Assembly: GCF_031198435.1 (NCBI RefSeq)
Contig: NZ_CP133548.1
Coordinates: 3,010,001-3,074,000 of the forward strand
Length of the DNA: 64,000 nucleotides
Direction: 5' to 3'
DNA from: Pleionea litopenaei
GTDB taxonomy: Bacteria; Pseudomonadota; Gammaproteobacteria; Enterobacterales; Kangiellaceae
Below, piece after piece: positions 26,714 to 35,046 of the stretch (within the stretch, counting starts at the first letter, position 1; each line of letters starts with the position of its first letter). A program made the translations under genes and the position numbers. The notes under the pieces were generated by a model that was given only the letters and a program-made list of their open reading frames with translations, was not told the origin of the DNA and ran no database searches.

Positions 26714-29700
26714 TTTTAAAACACTACTCTACCGAGAGCCTCGGCTATTTGTTCTCCTCATTGCAATGGTTGTCGTTCTTGGTGTGTCATCTTTCTTTAC
26801 TATCGGTAAACAAGAAGACCCGACCATTACCAATTTATTTGCGACAATAGTAACCCCTTTTCCTGGAGCGGATGCTTCTAGAGTTGAATCACAAGTCAGT
26901 AAAAAAATTGAAGATGAATTGGCCGAAATTGCGGACATTAATAAGGTAACGTCAAACTCGCGAGCAGGTATTTCAGTTGTTCGAGTGGAGTTGTCGAAAT
27001 TTATAAATGACCAAGAAATAGAACAAACTTGGTCAGAGATTAGAGACAGTTTAGAAGATGCTCGACTAAATATGCCCAATGGCGTAGGAGCAAGTCAGTT
27101 TGATAATGATCGGACAGGAGCATTTACGTCTATCAGTGTGATTCAATCAACCTCAGATGATGAAAATGTTGCCCAACTCATTCGTCAGGCAAAGTACTTA
27201 CAAGATCAATTGCGCCAAGTGAGTGGAACGGAAATTGTCGAGCGTTTTGGTGATCCCAAAGAAGTGGTTTACGTTAAGGCTGATCCGATCAAATTGGCCG
27301 CACTGCAATTATCCATTTCCGATCTTGCGATGGCGGTTTCTCGCGCCGATGTAAAGAATTCTGCTGGAAGAGCAGAAACATCCCGTGGTTCATTATTAAT
27401 AGAAGTTGCTGGCGCTACCGATTCTCTACAGCGCCTGATGTCAATTCCGGTGGTTAACCATCGGGGTTCGCAGGTTCTACTAGGTGATATTGCAGAACTA
27501 GAAAAAACCGTTGAAGAACCTTTATCAGCAATTGCCTATTCATCTAATCGCTTATCGATTATTGTTGCAGCGCGTATGAAACCCGATTTACGAGTAGACG
27601 ACTGGACACGTCGTGTAGAAAAAGTATTAAGTGACTATGAACAGGCGCTACCAAAAAATATTGAACATAAGCAAATATTCTCGCAAAGTGAATACACATC
27701 AAAGCGACTCAACGAGGTATTTGGTAATTTATTTTTAGGAGTATTTCTGGTCGTTCTTGTTTTACTTATTTCTATGGGCTGGCGCGCTGCATTAGTGGTT
27801 GCCATTGTATTGCCGTTAACCAGTTTATTGTCATTAACGATTTTGCAATATGTTGGTATTCCGATTCATCAGATGTCCGTGACGGGCTTAATCGTCGCAC
27901 TTGGTTTACTCGTTGACGCGGCGATAGTGATGACCGATGGAATTGCTCATGGAATTAAACAGAAAAAAGATCCTGCAGAAGTTATTATTGATTCAATAAA
28001 TCGATTATCGGTACCGCTGCTTGCGTCGACCGTTACGACCGCGCTCGCGTTTATGCCGATGGCAATATTACCCGGACCTGCTGGTGACTTTGTCGGCTCA
28101 ATTGCGATTGCCGTGATCGTGATGCTTTTTAGTAGTTTATTTTTAGCATTGACGGTTACTCCAAGTCTTTCTGGCTGGTTATTAAAAGAGGATGCAAAGC
28201 CGCTGGTAGAACTTGAAAAAGTTAAGCGATGGTTTAAGTCGTCTTTAGACTGGACTGTCGTTTATCCGAAAAGCGCTATGAGTATCGCATTGATCTTGCC
28301 TTTGACGGGTTTTTTACTTTTTCCGACATTAACTGCGCAGTTTTTTCCTGGCGTTGATAGAGACCAGTTCTACATTCAAGTTGACAGTGGAAGTGGTAGT
28401 TCGATTGGTCATACTCAACACATCGTAAAAAAAGTTTATGCCTATCTTGAACAAGATCAAGATATCGAGCAACAACACTGGGTGATAGGAGAGAGTGCTC
28501 CGGCTTTCTATTACAATATGATTCGAGACAAAGACGGAGATCCTTCATCTGCCGAAGGGTTGATTACAACAAAAAGCGAAGAAGCGACCGGTCGATTACT
28601 TCACCATTTACAGGCTGAATTAAACCAATTGGTTCCAGATGCGCAAATTATCGTTCGTGGTCTGGTGCAGGGACCTCCAGTTAATGCTCCTGTTGAAATC
28701 AAAGTATTTGGACAAGATTTAGAACAACTCGCACTGATTGGCGATCAAATTCGGGAGCGAATGGCTCGAGTGTCTGACATAACGCATACCCGTCATACTT
28801 TGGCCAATGGCGCTCCTAAGCTGATGTTTCAAGCCGATGAAAACAAAGCACAACTGCTCGGTTTTCGATTAACTCAAATAGCAGATTATTTAGCCAATGG
28901 CTTAGTGGGCATACCTTCGGGTAGTGTGATAGAACAGACAGAAGAAATTCCCATTTGGATTCGTTTTGAAGATGAATTTCGTAAAGACATTCAGCGTTTT
29001 CGACATTTAAACTTGCCTTCAAACACGTCGAGTAGTTCAGACATGGGCGTGCCTCTATCTGCACTAGGAGAGTTTGAATTAACCAGTTCACAAAGTGTTA
29101 TCGCTCGTGAAAACGGCGAACGAGTCAATTTGGTTCAGGGATTTATAAAGCATCAAGTCTTGCCAGAAGAAGTCTTAAAGAAAGTTCAGCAACAATTAAC
29201 CGACGATCCCATTCGTTTGCCGCCAGGATATCATTTGTCGATTGGCGGCGATGCAGACGCGAGAAGTGAAACCATTGCAAATTTAGTTTCTTCCGTTGGG
29301 TTGATCATTACTTTAAGCATAGCAACGATTATTGTTACTTTTCGATCGTACCGACTAAGTTTAATTACCTTTATCGTATGTGGACTCGCAGCAGGACTTA
29401 GCTTACTTTCATTGGCAATTATGCGTTATCCATTTGGAATTCAAGCGCTTATCGGGGTGATTGGCTCGATCGGTGTGTCAATCAATGCTGCGATTATTAT
29501 ATTAAGCGCACTGAAAGAAGACTCTCTAGCAATGCAAGGCGACCGAGATCGAGTGGCGGCTATATTATTTCGTTCATCTCGCCATATCGTATCGACCACC
29601 ATTACGACCTTCTTTGGGTTTCTTCCTTTGATACTAGAGGGCGGAGGATTTTGGCCGCCATTCGCGATGGCGATTGCAGGCGGTGTATTGCTTTCAACCA

Positions 29701-29807
29701 TTATTTCATTCTATTTTACTCCAAGCCTATTTTTACTTTGGTTTAGTCGAACTCACCCGAAGCCATTTCGATCGTTAAGACGAGAGCAAAAATTGAGTGT
29801 ATCCTAG
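26703..29807 (+). CDS. RND efflux transporter permease
   Basis: 1034 residues with RND topology: an N-terminal helix, two large periplasmic loops and a six-helix bundle containing GLLVDAAIVMTDGIAHGI. Asp is present once here, where HAE-1 pumps have Asp-Asp, and the TM10 segment reads GVSINAAIIILSALKED with Asn-Ala in place of the AcrB lysine. This matches the large, poorly studied RND group typified by E. coli-unlike pumps such as VmeI or TriC relatives, whose substrates are unclear. The ATG overlaps the adaptor end. No outer-membrane factor gene is adjacent. Repression by the divergent TetR is likely. Confidence 0.9.
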   Translation: MTPNFKTLLYREPRLFVLLIAMVVVLGVSSFFTIGKQEDPTITNLFATIVTPFPGADASRVESQVSKKIEDELAEIADINKVTSNSRAGISVVRVELSKFINDQEIEQTWSEIRDSLEDARLNMPNGVGASQFDNDRTGAFTSISVIQSTSDDENVAQLIRQAKYLQDQLRQVSGTEIVERFGDPKEVVYVKADPIKLAALQLSISDLAMAVSRADVKNSAGRAETSRGSLLIEVAGATDSLQRLMSIPVVNHRGSQVLLGDIAELEKTVEEPLSAIAYSSNRLSIIVAARMKPDLRVDDWTRRVEKVLSDYEQALPKNIEHKQIFSQSEYTSKRLNEVFGNLFLGVFLVVLVLLISMGWRAALVVAIVLPLTSLLSLTILQYVGIPIHQMSVTGLIVALGLLVDAAIVMTDGIAHGIKQKKDPAEVIIDSINRLSVPLLASTVTTALAFMPMAILPGPAGDFVGSIAIAVIVMLFSSLFLALTVTPSLSGWLLKEDAKPLVELEKVKRWFKSSLDWTVVYPKSAMSIALILPLTGFLLFPTLTAQFFPGVDRDQFYIQVDSGSGSSIGHTQHIVKKVYAYLEQDQDIEQQHWVIGESAPAFYYNMIRDKDGDPSSAEGLITTKSEEATGRLLHHLQAELNQLVPDAQIIVRGLVQGPPVNAPVEIKVFGQDLEQLALIGDQIRERMARVSDITHTRHTLANGAPKLMFQADENKAQLLGFRLTQIADYLANGLVGIPSGSVIEQTEEIPIWIRFEDEFRKDIQRFRHLNLPSNTSSSSDMGVPLSALGEFELTSSQSVIARENGERVNLVQGFIKHQVLPEEVLKKVQQQLTDDPIRLPPGYHLSIGGDADARSETIANLVSSVGLIITLSIATIIVTFRSYRLSLITFIVCGLAAGLSLLSLAIMRYPFGIQALIGVIGSIGVSINAAIIILSALKEDSLAMQGDRDRVAAILFRSSRHIVSTTITTFFGFLPLILEGGGFWPPFAMAIAGGVLLSTIISFYFTPSLFLLWFSRTHPKPFRSLRREQKLSVS

Positions 29808-29895
29808 TGGCGAAAACTTTGTGAACCTGTGGTTAGACACCGCAAACAATAACTGGCAAGATGATTGACGTTATTCAATTATAAGGCGATTTTTT

Positions 29896-30210
29896 ATGAG
29901 TTATCGAGTGATCAATATCCTTGTGTCGGTGGCACTTGCATTAACTGCAACTCAGGCGTTCGCGAAAAAGGACAAAGAGAAAGATAAATCGTTACCACCC
30001 GGCTTGCAAAAGAAATTAGACCGAGGTGAAAAGCTTCCTCCAGGCTGGGAAAAAAAACTAAAGAAGGGTGATGTCTTAGATAAAGAGGTTTATTCCCATG
30101 CTCGTGTCGTGGTGCCACTAGGCAAAGATGGCGCTATTACGGTGAATATTGATGGGCGTCTTTTAAAACTAAAAGAAAAAACTCGAGAGATTATTGATAT
30201 TTTAAACTAA
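29896..30210 (+). CDS. small secreted basic protein, LPPG-repeat (RcnB-like)
   Basis: 104 residues: a signal peptide (to about residue 23, TQAFA), a lysine-rich linker (KKDKEKDKS), then the repeat LPPGLQKKLDRGEKLPPGWEKKL typical of small periplasmic proteins often annotated as RcnB-like or hypothetical. The rest predicts short beta strands and a final helix. The role is unknown; it stands alone between the RND operon and a convergent transporter gene. Confidence 0.75.
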   Translation: MSYRVINILVSVALALTATQAFAKKDKEKDKSLPPGLQKKLDRGEKLPPGWEKKLKKGDVLDKEVYSHARVVVPLGKDGAITVNIDGRLLKLKEKTREIIDILN

Positions 30211-30309
30211 GACCAATCATTTAAACTTAGACCAATAGTTTAAACTGAACGTGTTGATCATAAAGATTAGCGGATCGGATTATGACCCGCTAATCTTTAT
30301 AATTGAGAA

Positions 30310-30906
30310 CTATTCTGCAAGCATAAGTAATTGGTAAGCTTGGTAACCACTGAACAATCCGATCAAAATGAAAATGACGCCGCTGGCTTGATGCAGGCGC
30401 GTCACTGAAAATTTCTTGACTAAACGATGACCAACCCATACACCTAATCCTGATGTGGTAATAAGCGCGAGCGTTGCGCCTAAGTACACCGCGATCGGAT
30501 CAAAGGTCGATGCTAATGCCACGACCGCCAATTGTGTTTTGTCACCAAATTCAGCAATAGTGATCAGCAATAATGCGGTCATAATAATCGAGCGAGAAGA
30601 TTTGATCTCTACCTCTTCGTCAGCGTCTTCATCTTTGTTCAGTAACGCTTGAATCCCAAAGACTAAAAATAACACTGTCACCACTAAGGCAATGTAACTT
30701 TCGGGTATCCAATGAGCAATCGCCGCACCAAACAAAATGGCCAGTGTATTTAAAATAAGAAAAGCACAGGCCGCTCCTATAAACACCGGCCAAGGCCTAA
30801 AGCGAGCCGTTAGCGTCATACAAACTAATTGGCTTTTATCAGCGAATTCAGCGGCGAAAATCAATCCAAAGGTAGCGATCAGCGTAATCAGTGGTTGTTC
30901 GTTCAA
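30310..30906 (-). CDS. TMEM165/GDT1 family cation transporter (UPF0016)
   Basis: 198 residues, six or seven membrane helices in two halves, each with the family signature: EFADKSQL near residue 20 and EFGDKTQL near residue 118, separated by an acidic cytoplasmic loop (KDEDADEEVE). Members export Mn2+ or Ca2+ (for example MneA in Vibrio). The reading begins at a TTG (30904-30906) preceded by TGGAAA; no in-frame ATG is close. No yybP-ykoY manganese riboswitch could be recognised upstream, unlike some relatives. Confidence 0.9.
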   Translation of the reverse strand: MNEQPLITLIATFGLIFAAEFADKSQLVCMTLTARFRPWPVFIGAACAFLILNTLAILFGAAIAHWIPESYIALVVTVLFLVFGIQALLNKDEDADEEVEIKSSRSIIMTALLLITIAEFGDKTQLAVVALASTFDPIAVYLGATLALITTSGLGVWVGHRLVKKFSVTRLHQASGVIFILIGLFSGYQAYQLLMLAE

Positions 30907-31268
30907 GGCTATGGTTTTCCAGTTAATAAATGAGTGTCTATCATGATTCCCTCATTCGAGATTGTCGAAGCCAAGATTGGTTAAAGCTAATTTTGGTCAA
31001 AGCCAAGATTGGTCGAAGCTAAGTTTGATAGTTGAATAGCTTCGTTCGTCAACTTTTCGAATGAGTTGCTTTATAACGTTAAGCGTACCTAAATGCCAAA
31101 TCGATTTTTCGAAATCGAAGCATTTTATCAATGAATGTAGAAAGGGAGTTTAACACGCTTCATCCGTTGAGAGCGTCATGATTTTTTATTGATGCATTTA
31201 AGAGAATGAACCCTGACCATCCGGTATGGTTAGTCAGAGTCATTTTATACGGCTCTATAAAATTTAGA
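30907..31268. other. intergenic region with repeat array and hairpins
   Basis: 362 bases between two minus-strand genes. It holds a four-unit 16-bp tandem array, a flanking 9-bp inverted repeat, an 8-bp hairpin (CGAAGCTA 31014-31021 with TAGCTTCG 31037-31044), and an 8-bp AT-rich inverted repeat just after gabD (ATTTTATA 31242-31249 with TATAAAAT 31256-31263). No gene was found. Confidence 0.7.
30965..31028. repeat. 16-bp tandem repeat, four units
   Basis: Units TCGAAGCCAAGATTGG, TTAAAGCTAATTTTGG, TCAAAGCCAAGATTGG and TCGAAGCTAAGTTTGA follow head to tail. The pair CTCATTCGA (30951-30959) and TCGAATGAG (31057-31065) encloses them. Confidence 0.85.
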
Positions 31269-32735
31269 TTATTGATCGATATCGCCGAAACAAGCGTATT
31301 TAATTTCAAGATATTCATCAATGCCATAGTGTGAACCTTCTCGCCCAATGCCGGATTCTTTCACGCCGCCAAAAGGTGCAAGAGGGTTTGAGATCACACC
31401 TGCATTAATCCCCACCATGCCATACTCGAGGGCTTCCATGACGCGATAACATCGTCCGATGTCTCTGGAATAAAAATAAGCAGCTAAGCCATAACGAGTA
31501 TTGTTTGCAATATCAATGGCTTCTTGCTCAGTTTCAAAACGAATAACCGGCGCAACAGGGCCAAAGATTTCTGTTTGAGCGAGCGCCATATCGCTACTAA
31601 CGTTAGAAACTAAAGTAGGCGGATAAAAATTACTCTGGCCTTCAGGTAGCTTTCCGCCAGCCACTAATGTCGCGCCTTGTTGTTGCGCCTGTTCAACAAG
31701 GGAATGAACATCCATCACCGCTTGGCGATTGATCATAGGTCCGATATCGACATTTGGTTGAGTGCCTTCTCCGCTTTTTAACGTCGCAACTCTTTCAGCT
31801 AGCCGTTCGACAAAGGTGTCATAAAGATTAGCCTGCACCAATAGCCGATTGGCACAGACACAAGTTTGACCGGTATTGCGATATTTCGATGCGAGCGCAC
31901 CTGTAATTGCCGCATCGATGTCGGCATCATCAAACACAATAAAAGGCGCATTGCCACCGAGTTCCATAGACACTTTCTTAACCGTGCTGGCACACTGCTC
32001 TAACAGCTTCTTTCCTACTTCGGTGGAGCCGGTAAATGAAAACTTAGCAATGTCAGGATGTGTGGTAAGGACTTTTCCCATTCCTCGAGAGTCGGTGCCG
32101 ACAACAATATTTAGAACACCTTTTGGAATGCCTGCTCTTTCTGCAAGTTCAGCTAAAACCAATGCCGATAAGGGGGTTTCGCTAGCAGGGCGAGCGATCA
32201 TGGTGCATCCCGCGGCTAATGCAGGGGCGGCCTTTCGAGTAATCATTGAACTGGGAAAGTTCCACGGGGTTATGGTGCTTACGACACCGATGGGTTGTTT
32301 AATGACACTGATACGGCGATCGGGAGAGGGGCTTGGTAAGGTTTCTCCGTTGACCCGTTTCGCTTCTTCTGCAAACCACTGAACAAAGGTGGCACCGTAA
32401 GCAATTTCTGCTTTTGCTTCAGCCAAAGGCTTACCTTGTTCTCGCGTCATGATCATCGCCAGATCATCTTGGTTATTCATAATCTCTTGATGCCATCGCA
32501 TCAAGACCTGTGATCGCTCATTCGCAGTTTTTGAAGCCCATTGTTGCTGAGCGGTCTTAGCTGCAGCAACGGCCAGTTCAACCTGCTCAACTCCATCGTC
32601 GCTGACTTCAGCGATAACGCTATTCTCTGCAGGGTTGTACACCGAAAAAGTTTTCGCAGCCGGTAACCATTGACCGTTGATGTAAGACTGAGTTTTTAAT
32701 AGAGAGGGGTCATTCAATGATATTGTCATAGCCAT
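31269..32735 (-). CDS. gabD: NAD(P)-dependent succinate-semialdehyde dehydrogenase
   Basis: 488 residues, the standard aldehyde dehydrogenase length. Key motifs are TPWNFPSSMITRKAAPALAA (nucleotide binding), SFTGSTEVGKKLL, catalytic Glu in SMELGGNAPFIV and catalytic Cys in NTGQTCVCANRLL. The GabD signature around the active site separates it from betaine or acyl-CoA dehydrogenases. It oxidises succinate semialdehyde to succinate, linking 4-aminobutyrate breakdown to the TCA cycle. No GABA aminotransferase (gabT) is adjacent, so it appears to be a single-gene unit. Confidence 0.9.
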   Translation of the reverse strand: MAMTISLNDPSLLKTQSYINGQWLPAAKTFSVYNPAENSVIAEVSDDGVEQVELAVAAAKTAQQQWASKTANERSQVLMRWHQEIMNNQDDLAMIMTREQGKPLAEAKAEIAYGATFVQWFAEEAKRVNGETLPSPSPDRRISVIKQPIGVVSTITPWNFPSSMITRKAAPALAAGCTMIARPASETPLSALVLAELAERAGIPKGVLNIVVGTDSRGMGKVLTTHPDIAKFSFTGSTEVGKKLLEQCASTVKKVSMELGGNAPFIVFDDADIDAAITGALASKYRNTGQTCVCANRLLVQANLYDTFVERLAERVATLKSGEGTQPNVDIGPMINRQAVMDVHSLVEQAQQQGATLVAGGKLPEGQSNFYPPTLVSNVSSDMALAQTEIFGPVAPVIRFETEQEAIDIANNTRYGLAAYFYSRDIGRCYRVMEALEYGMVGINAGVISNPLAPFGGVKESGIGREGSHYGIDEYLEIKYACFGDIDQ

Positions 32736-32879
32736 TCCAGTGGGTTATTGCGTCGTCTTGACCTTTGCATACGTAGTCATTGATGCGAAGCAGGTAAATA
32801 TCTTGAGATTTCTATCTTACCATGTCAACTTTATACATCTAGTTTCAGACGCTGCCGATTCGATAGGAAAGTTAAAATA

Positions 32880-34682
32880 ATGAAACAAGTCTCATTCGTT
32901 CATCAAGGTGTAAAAAGCACTCAAAGAATACTGACGTATCTAACCGTTTCTACTGCAGTTAAACGGGTAGGGTTTGGTTTACTGTTGACGTTGTTGTCCG
33001 GCTGTCAAGAGCCAGAAAAGACGCAATCTACAGAATCATTAAAGCCGTCACTGAAACATTACTCCGAAAGAGACATTCGAGATGAAGTATTTTACTTTGT
33101 ATTGCCGGATCGTTTTAGCAATGGTGATCCTAGCAATGATCAGGGTGATCCAGAACAGCCGGAATCTTACGGAGGGTACGATCCGACTAGTCCAGGACAT
33201 TATCATGGGGGCGATCTACTCGGATTAACACAGCGTCTAGATTACTTAAAAGAAATGGGCGTAACCGCAATTTGGCTAACCCCTGTATTGCGAAATTTAG
33301 CCGTGCAAGGCGACTCTTCCGGTTACCATGGATATTGGCCGATTGACTTCACATCGATTGATCCTCATCTAGGTTCAAATGAGGCTTTGAAAACGCTGAT
33401 CGACGAAGCTCATCAACGTAATATGAAAGTGTTTTTTGACATCATTACCAACCACACGGCTGATGTCATTAAATATCGCGAATGTCATTTACCTGATGCT
33501 CCAAAGTTCAGCACCGATATGCAATTATGTGAATATCGAGATCGAGCCATGACCAAGGCAGGGCAAGGTTATACACCCTATCTCATCGAAGGGACGGAAA
33601 CCTTGAAACATCCCTCGTGGCTGAATGATCCTCGCTATTATCATAATCAAGGCGACTCCACTTGGACCGGTGAAAATTCTGTTTATGGCGACTTTATGGG
33701 GTTGGATGATATTGATACTGATAATCCTGAAGTTGTTAAAGGAATGATCCAAATCTTTAACAACATTATTAAAGAGTTTAAACCCGATGGATTTCGTGTC
33801 GATACCGTAAAGCACGTTAATATTGAATTTTGGCAGCAATTTACGCCAGCGATTATGGCGTTTGCTCAACAGCAAGGCATTACGAATTTTTTTGTTTTTG
33901 GTGAGGTTTACTCAGGTGATCCAAAAGAACTGAGTTATTACACCACCACGGGTAAAATGCCATCAGTGCTCGATTTTGCCTTTCAATACAAAGTTAAAGA
34001 CGCATTAATTTATGGCAAAGGGACTGATCAATTAAGTGAGCTCTTTGCGCAAGATAAGTTGTATCTCGACGAAGACAGTCATGCTGGGTTATTGATGAAC
34101 TTTATCAGTAACCATGATGTAGGACGCTTTGCTTTTACTCTGAAACAACAACTGCCCCAAGCGAGTGAAGCCAATTTATTGCGACGTGTGCAACTCGCTA
34201 ATGCAATGATGTTTTTATTGCGAGGTGTTCCGGTTATTTACTATGGCGATGAACAAGGATTTACCGGGGATGGTGGTGATCGCGGAGCTCGAGAAGATAT
34301 GATGATGTCGAAGACACCACAATATAACGATAATGACTTGTTAGGAACCGATGCCACGACCGCTGACAACAATTTTGACGAGCAACATCCGTTGTATCAA
34401 AGCTTTAAGTATTACGCACAAATTTATCGTCAATTTAAAGCACTTCGACTGGGTGACCAAGAAGTTATTATAGACAGTTCTACGCCGGGTATATTTTTAG
34501 TGAAGCGAAGTTATGATGGTCAATCACTGTGGGTAGCTATCAATACGGCGGAATCCTCTCAGAGTCTATCCCTTGATTCCGTCAGTCAATCGCTCGCGCC
34601 GATTGTGAATAACAGTCGATTACAGCGACAATCAGAAAAAACATGGATATTAGAACCATTAAGCTTTGCTATTTTTCAATAG
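32880..34682 (+). CDS. GH13 alpha-amylase family lipoprotein
   Basis: 600 residues. A lipoprotein signal has a long N-region and a lipobox at LLSGC (Cys42). The GH13 barrel shows DEVFYFVLPDRFSNGDPSND, region I FFDIITNHTAD, region II GFRVDTVKHV with the nucleophile Asp, region III FVFGEVYSGD with the acid Glu, and region IV NFISNHDVGRF. A small all-beta domain ends the protein. The PDRFSNGD and calcium-binding patterns fit periplasmic or surface alpha-amylases and cyclomaltodextrinase-like enzymes that cut alpha-1,4-glucans. GGAAAG precedes the ATG. A strong terminator follows directly, so it is transcribed alone. Confidence 0.9.
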   Translation: MKQVSFVHQGVKSTQRILTYLTVSTAVKRVGFGLLLTLLSGCQEPEKTQSTESLKPSLKHYSERDIRDEVFYFVLPDRFSNGDPSNDQGDPEQPESYGGYDPTSPGHYHGGDLLGLTQRLDYLKEMGVTAIWLTPVLRNLAVQGDSSGYHGYWPIDFTSIDPHLGSNEALKTLIDEAHQRNMKVFFDIITNHTADVIKYRECHLPDAPKFSTDMQLCEYRDRAMTKAGQGYTPYLIEGTETLKHPSWLNDPRYYHNQGDSTWTGENSVYGDFMGLDDIDTDNPEVVKGMIQIFNNIIKEFKPDGFRVDTVKHVNIEFWQQFTPAIMAFAQQQGITNFFVFGEVYSGDPKELSYYTTTGKMPSVLDFAFQYKVKDALIYGKGTDQLSELFAQDKLYLDEDSHAGLLMNFISNHDVGRFAFTLKQQLPQASEANLLRRVQLANAMMFLLRGVPVIYYGDEQGFTGDGGDRGAREDMMMSKTPQYNDNDLLGTDATTADNNFDEQHPLYQSFKYYAQIYRQFKALRLGDQEVIIDSSTPGIFLVKRSYDGQSLWVAINTAESSQSLSLDSVSQSLAPIVNNSRLQRQSEKTWILEPLSFAIFQ

Positions 34683-35046
34683 AATTGAAGAAACGTCGCT
34701 AGTTGCGACGTTTTTTATTTCTCTCTTACTGTAAATTTTATTTTTTCCTTGCGATAACGCATTCGATATTTATTTTCTAGAAAAACTGAAACTTCCCACA
34801 AGCTTTCTCTAAATATTTTAATTTGAAATATATTTTACTGCTGTTTTGCGATATCGAAAATTGAGAAACGTCGATCGCTTACAAATACTGCAGTCATTAG
34901 TTCCTATTGTTGAGTCGAATAGCTTGTCATGATCGTCGCCGCTGAAAAAACAAGCCATTATTTGCCGTTTCAGTACACATCCATATTTCCCAAAACAGGA
35001 GTTGCAACTTGGGCAATAGGCTATATCAATTTATAGGAGCTATATC
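34683..35046 (+). other. intergenic region before subtilase gene
   Basis: After the terminator the 325 remaining bases are AT-rich. They end in TATAGGAGCTATATC, giving a good ribosome-binding site (AGGAG) for the subtilase ATG. No promoter pair or repeat stands out. Confidence 0.5.
34690..34720 (+). terminator. terminator after amylase gene
   Basis: AAACGTCGC-TAGTT-GCGACGTTT (34691-34713) followed by TTTATTT, eight bases after the stop. Confidence 0.9.

Noticed and set aside
30907-31268. yybP-ykoY manganese riboswitch before the GDT1-type gene
   Set aside because: The expected conserved helices were not found; the region is dominated by tandem repeats.
31876-32382. 168-codon plus-strand frame inside gabD
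   Set aside because: It mirrors the codon pattern of gabD and shows no recognisable domain.
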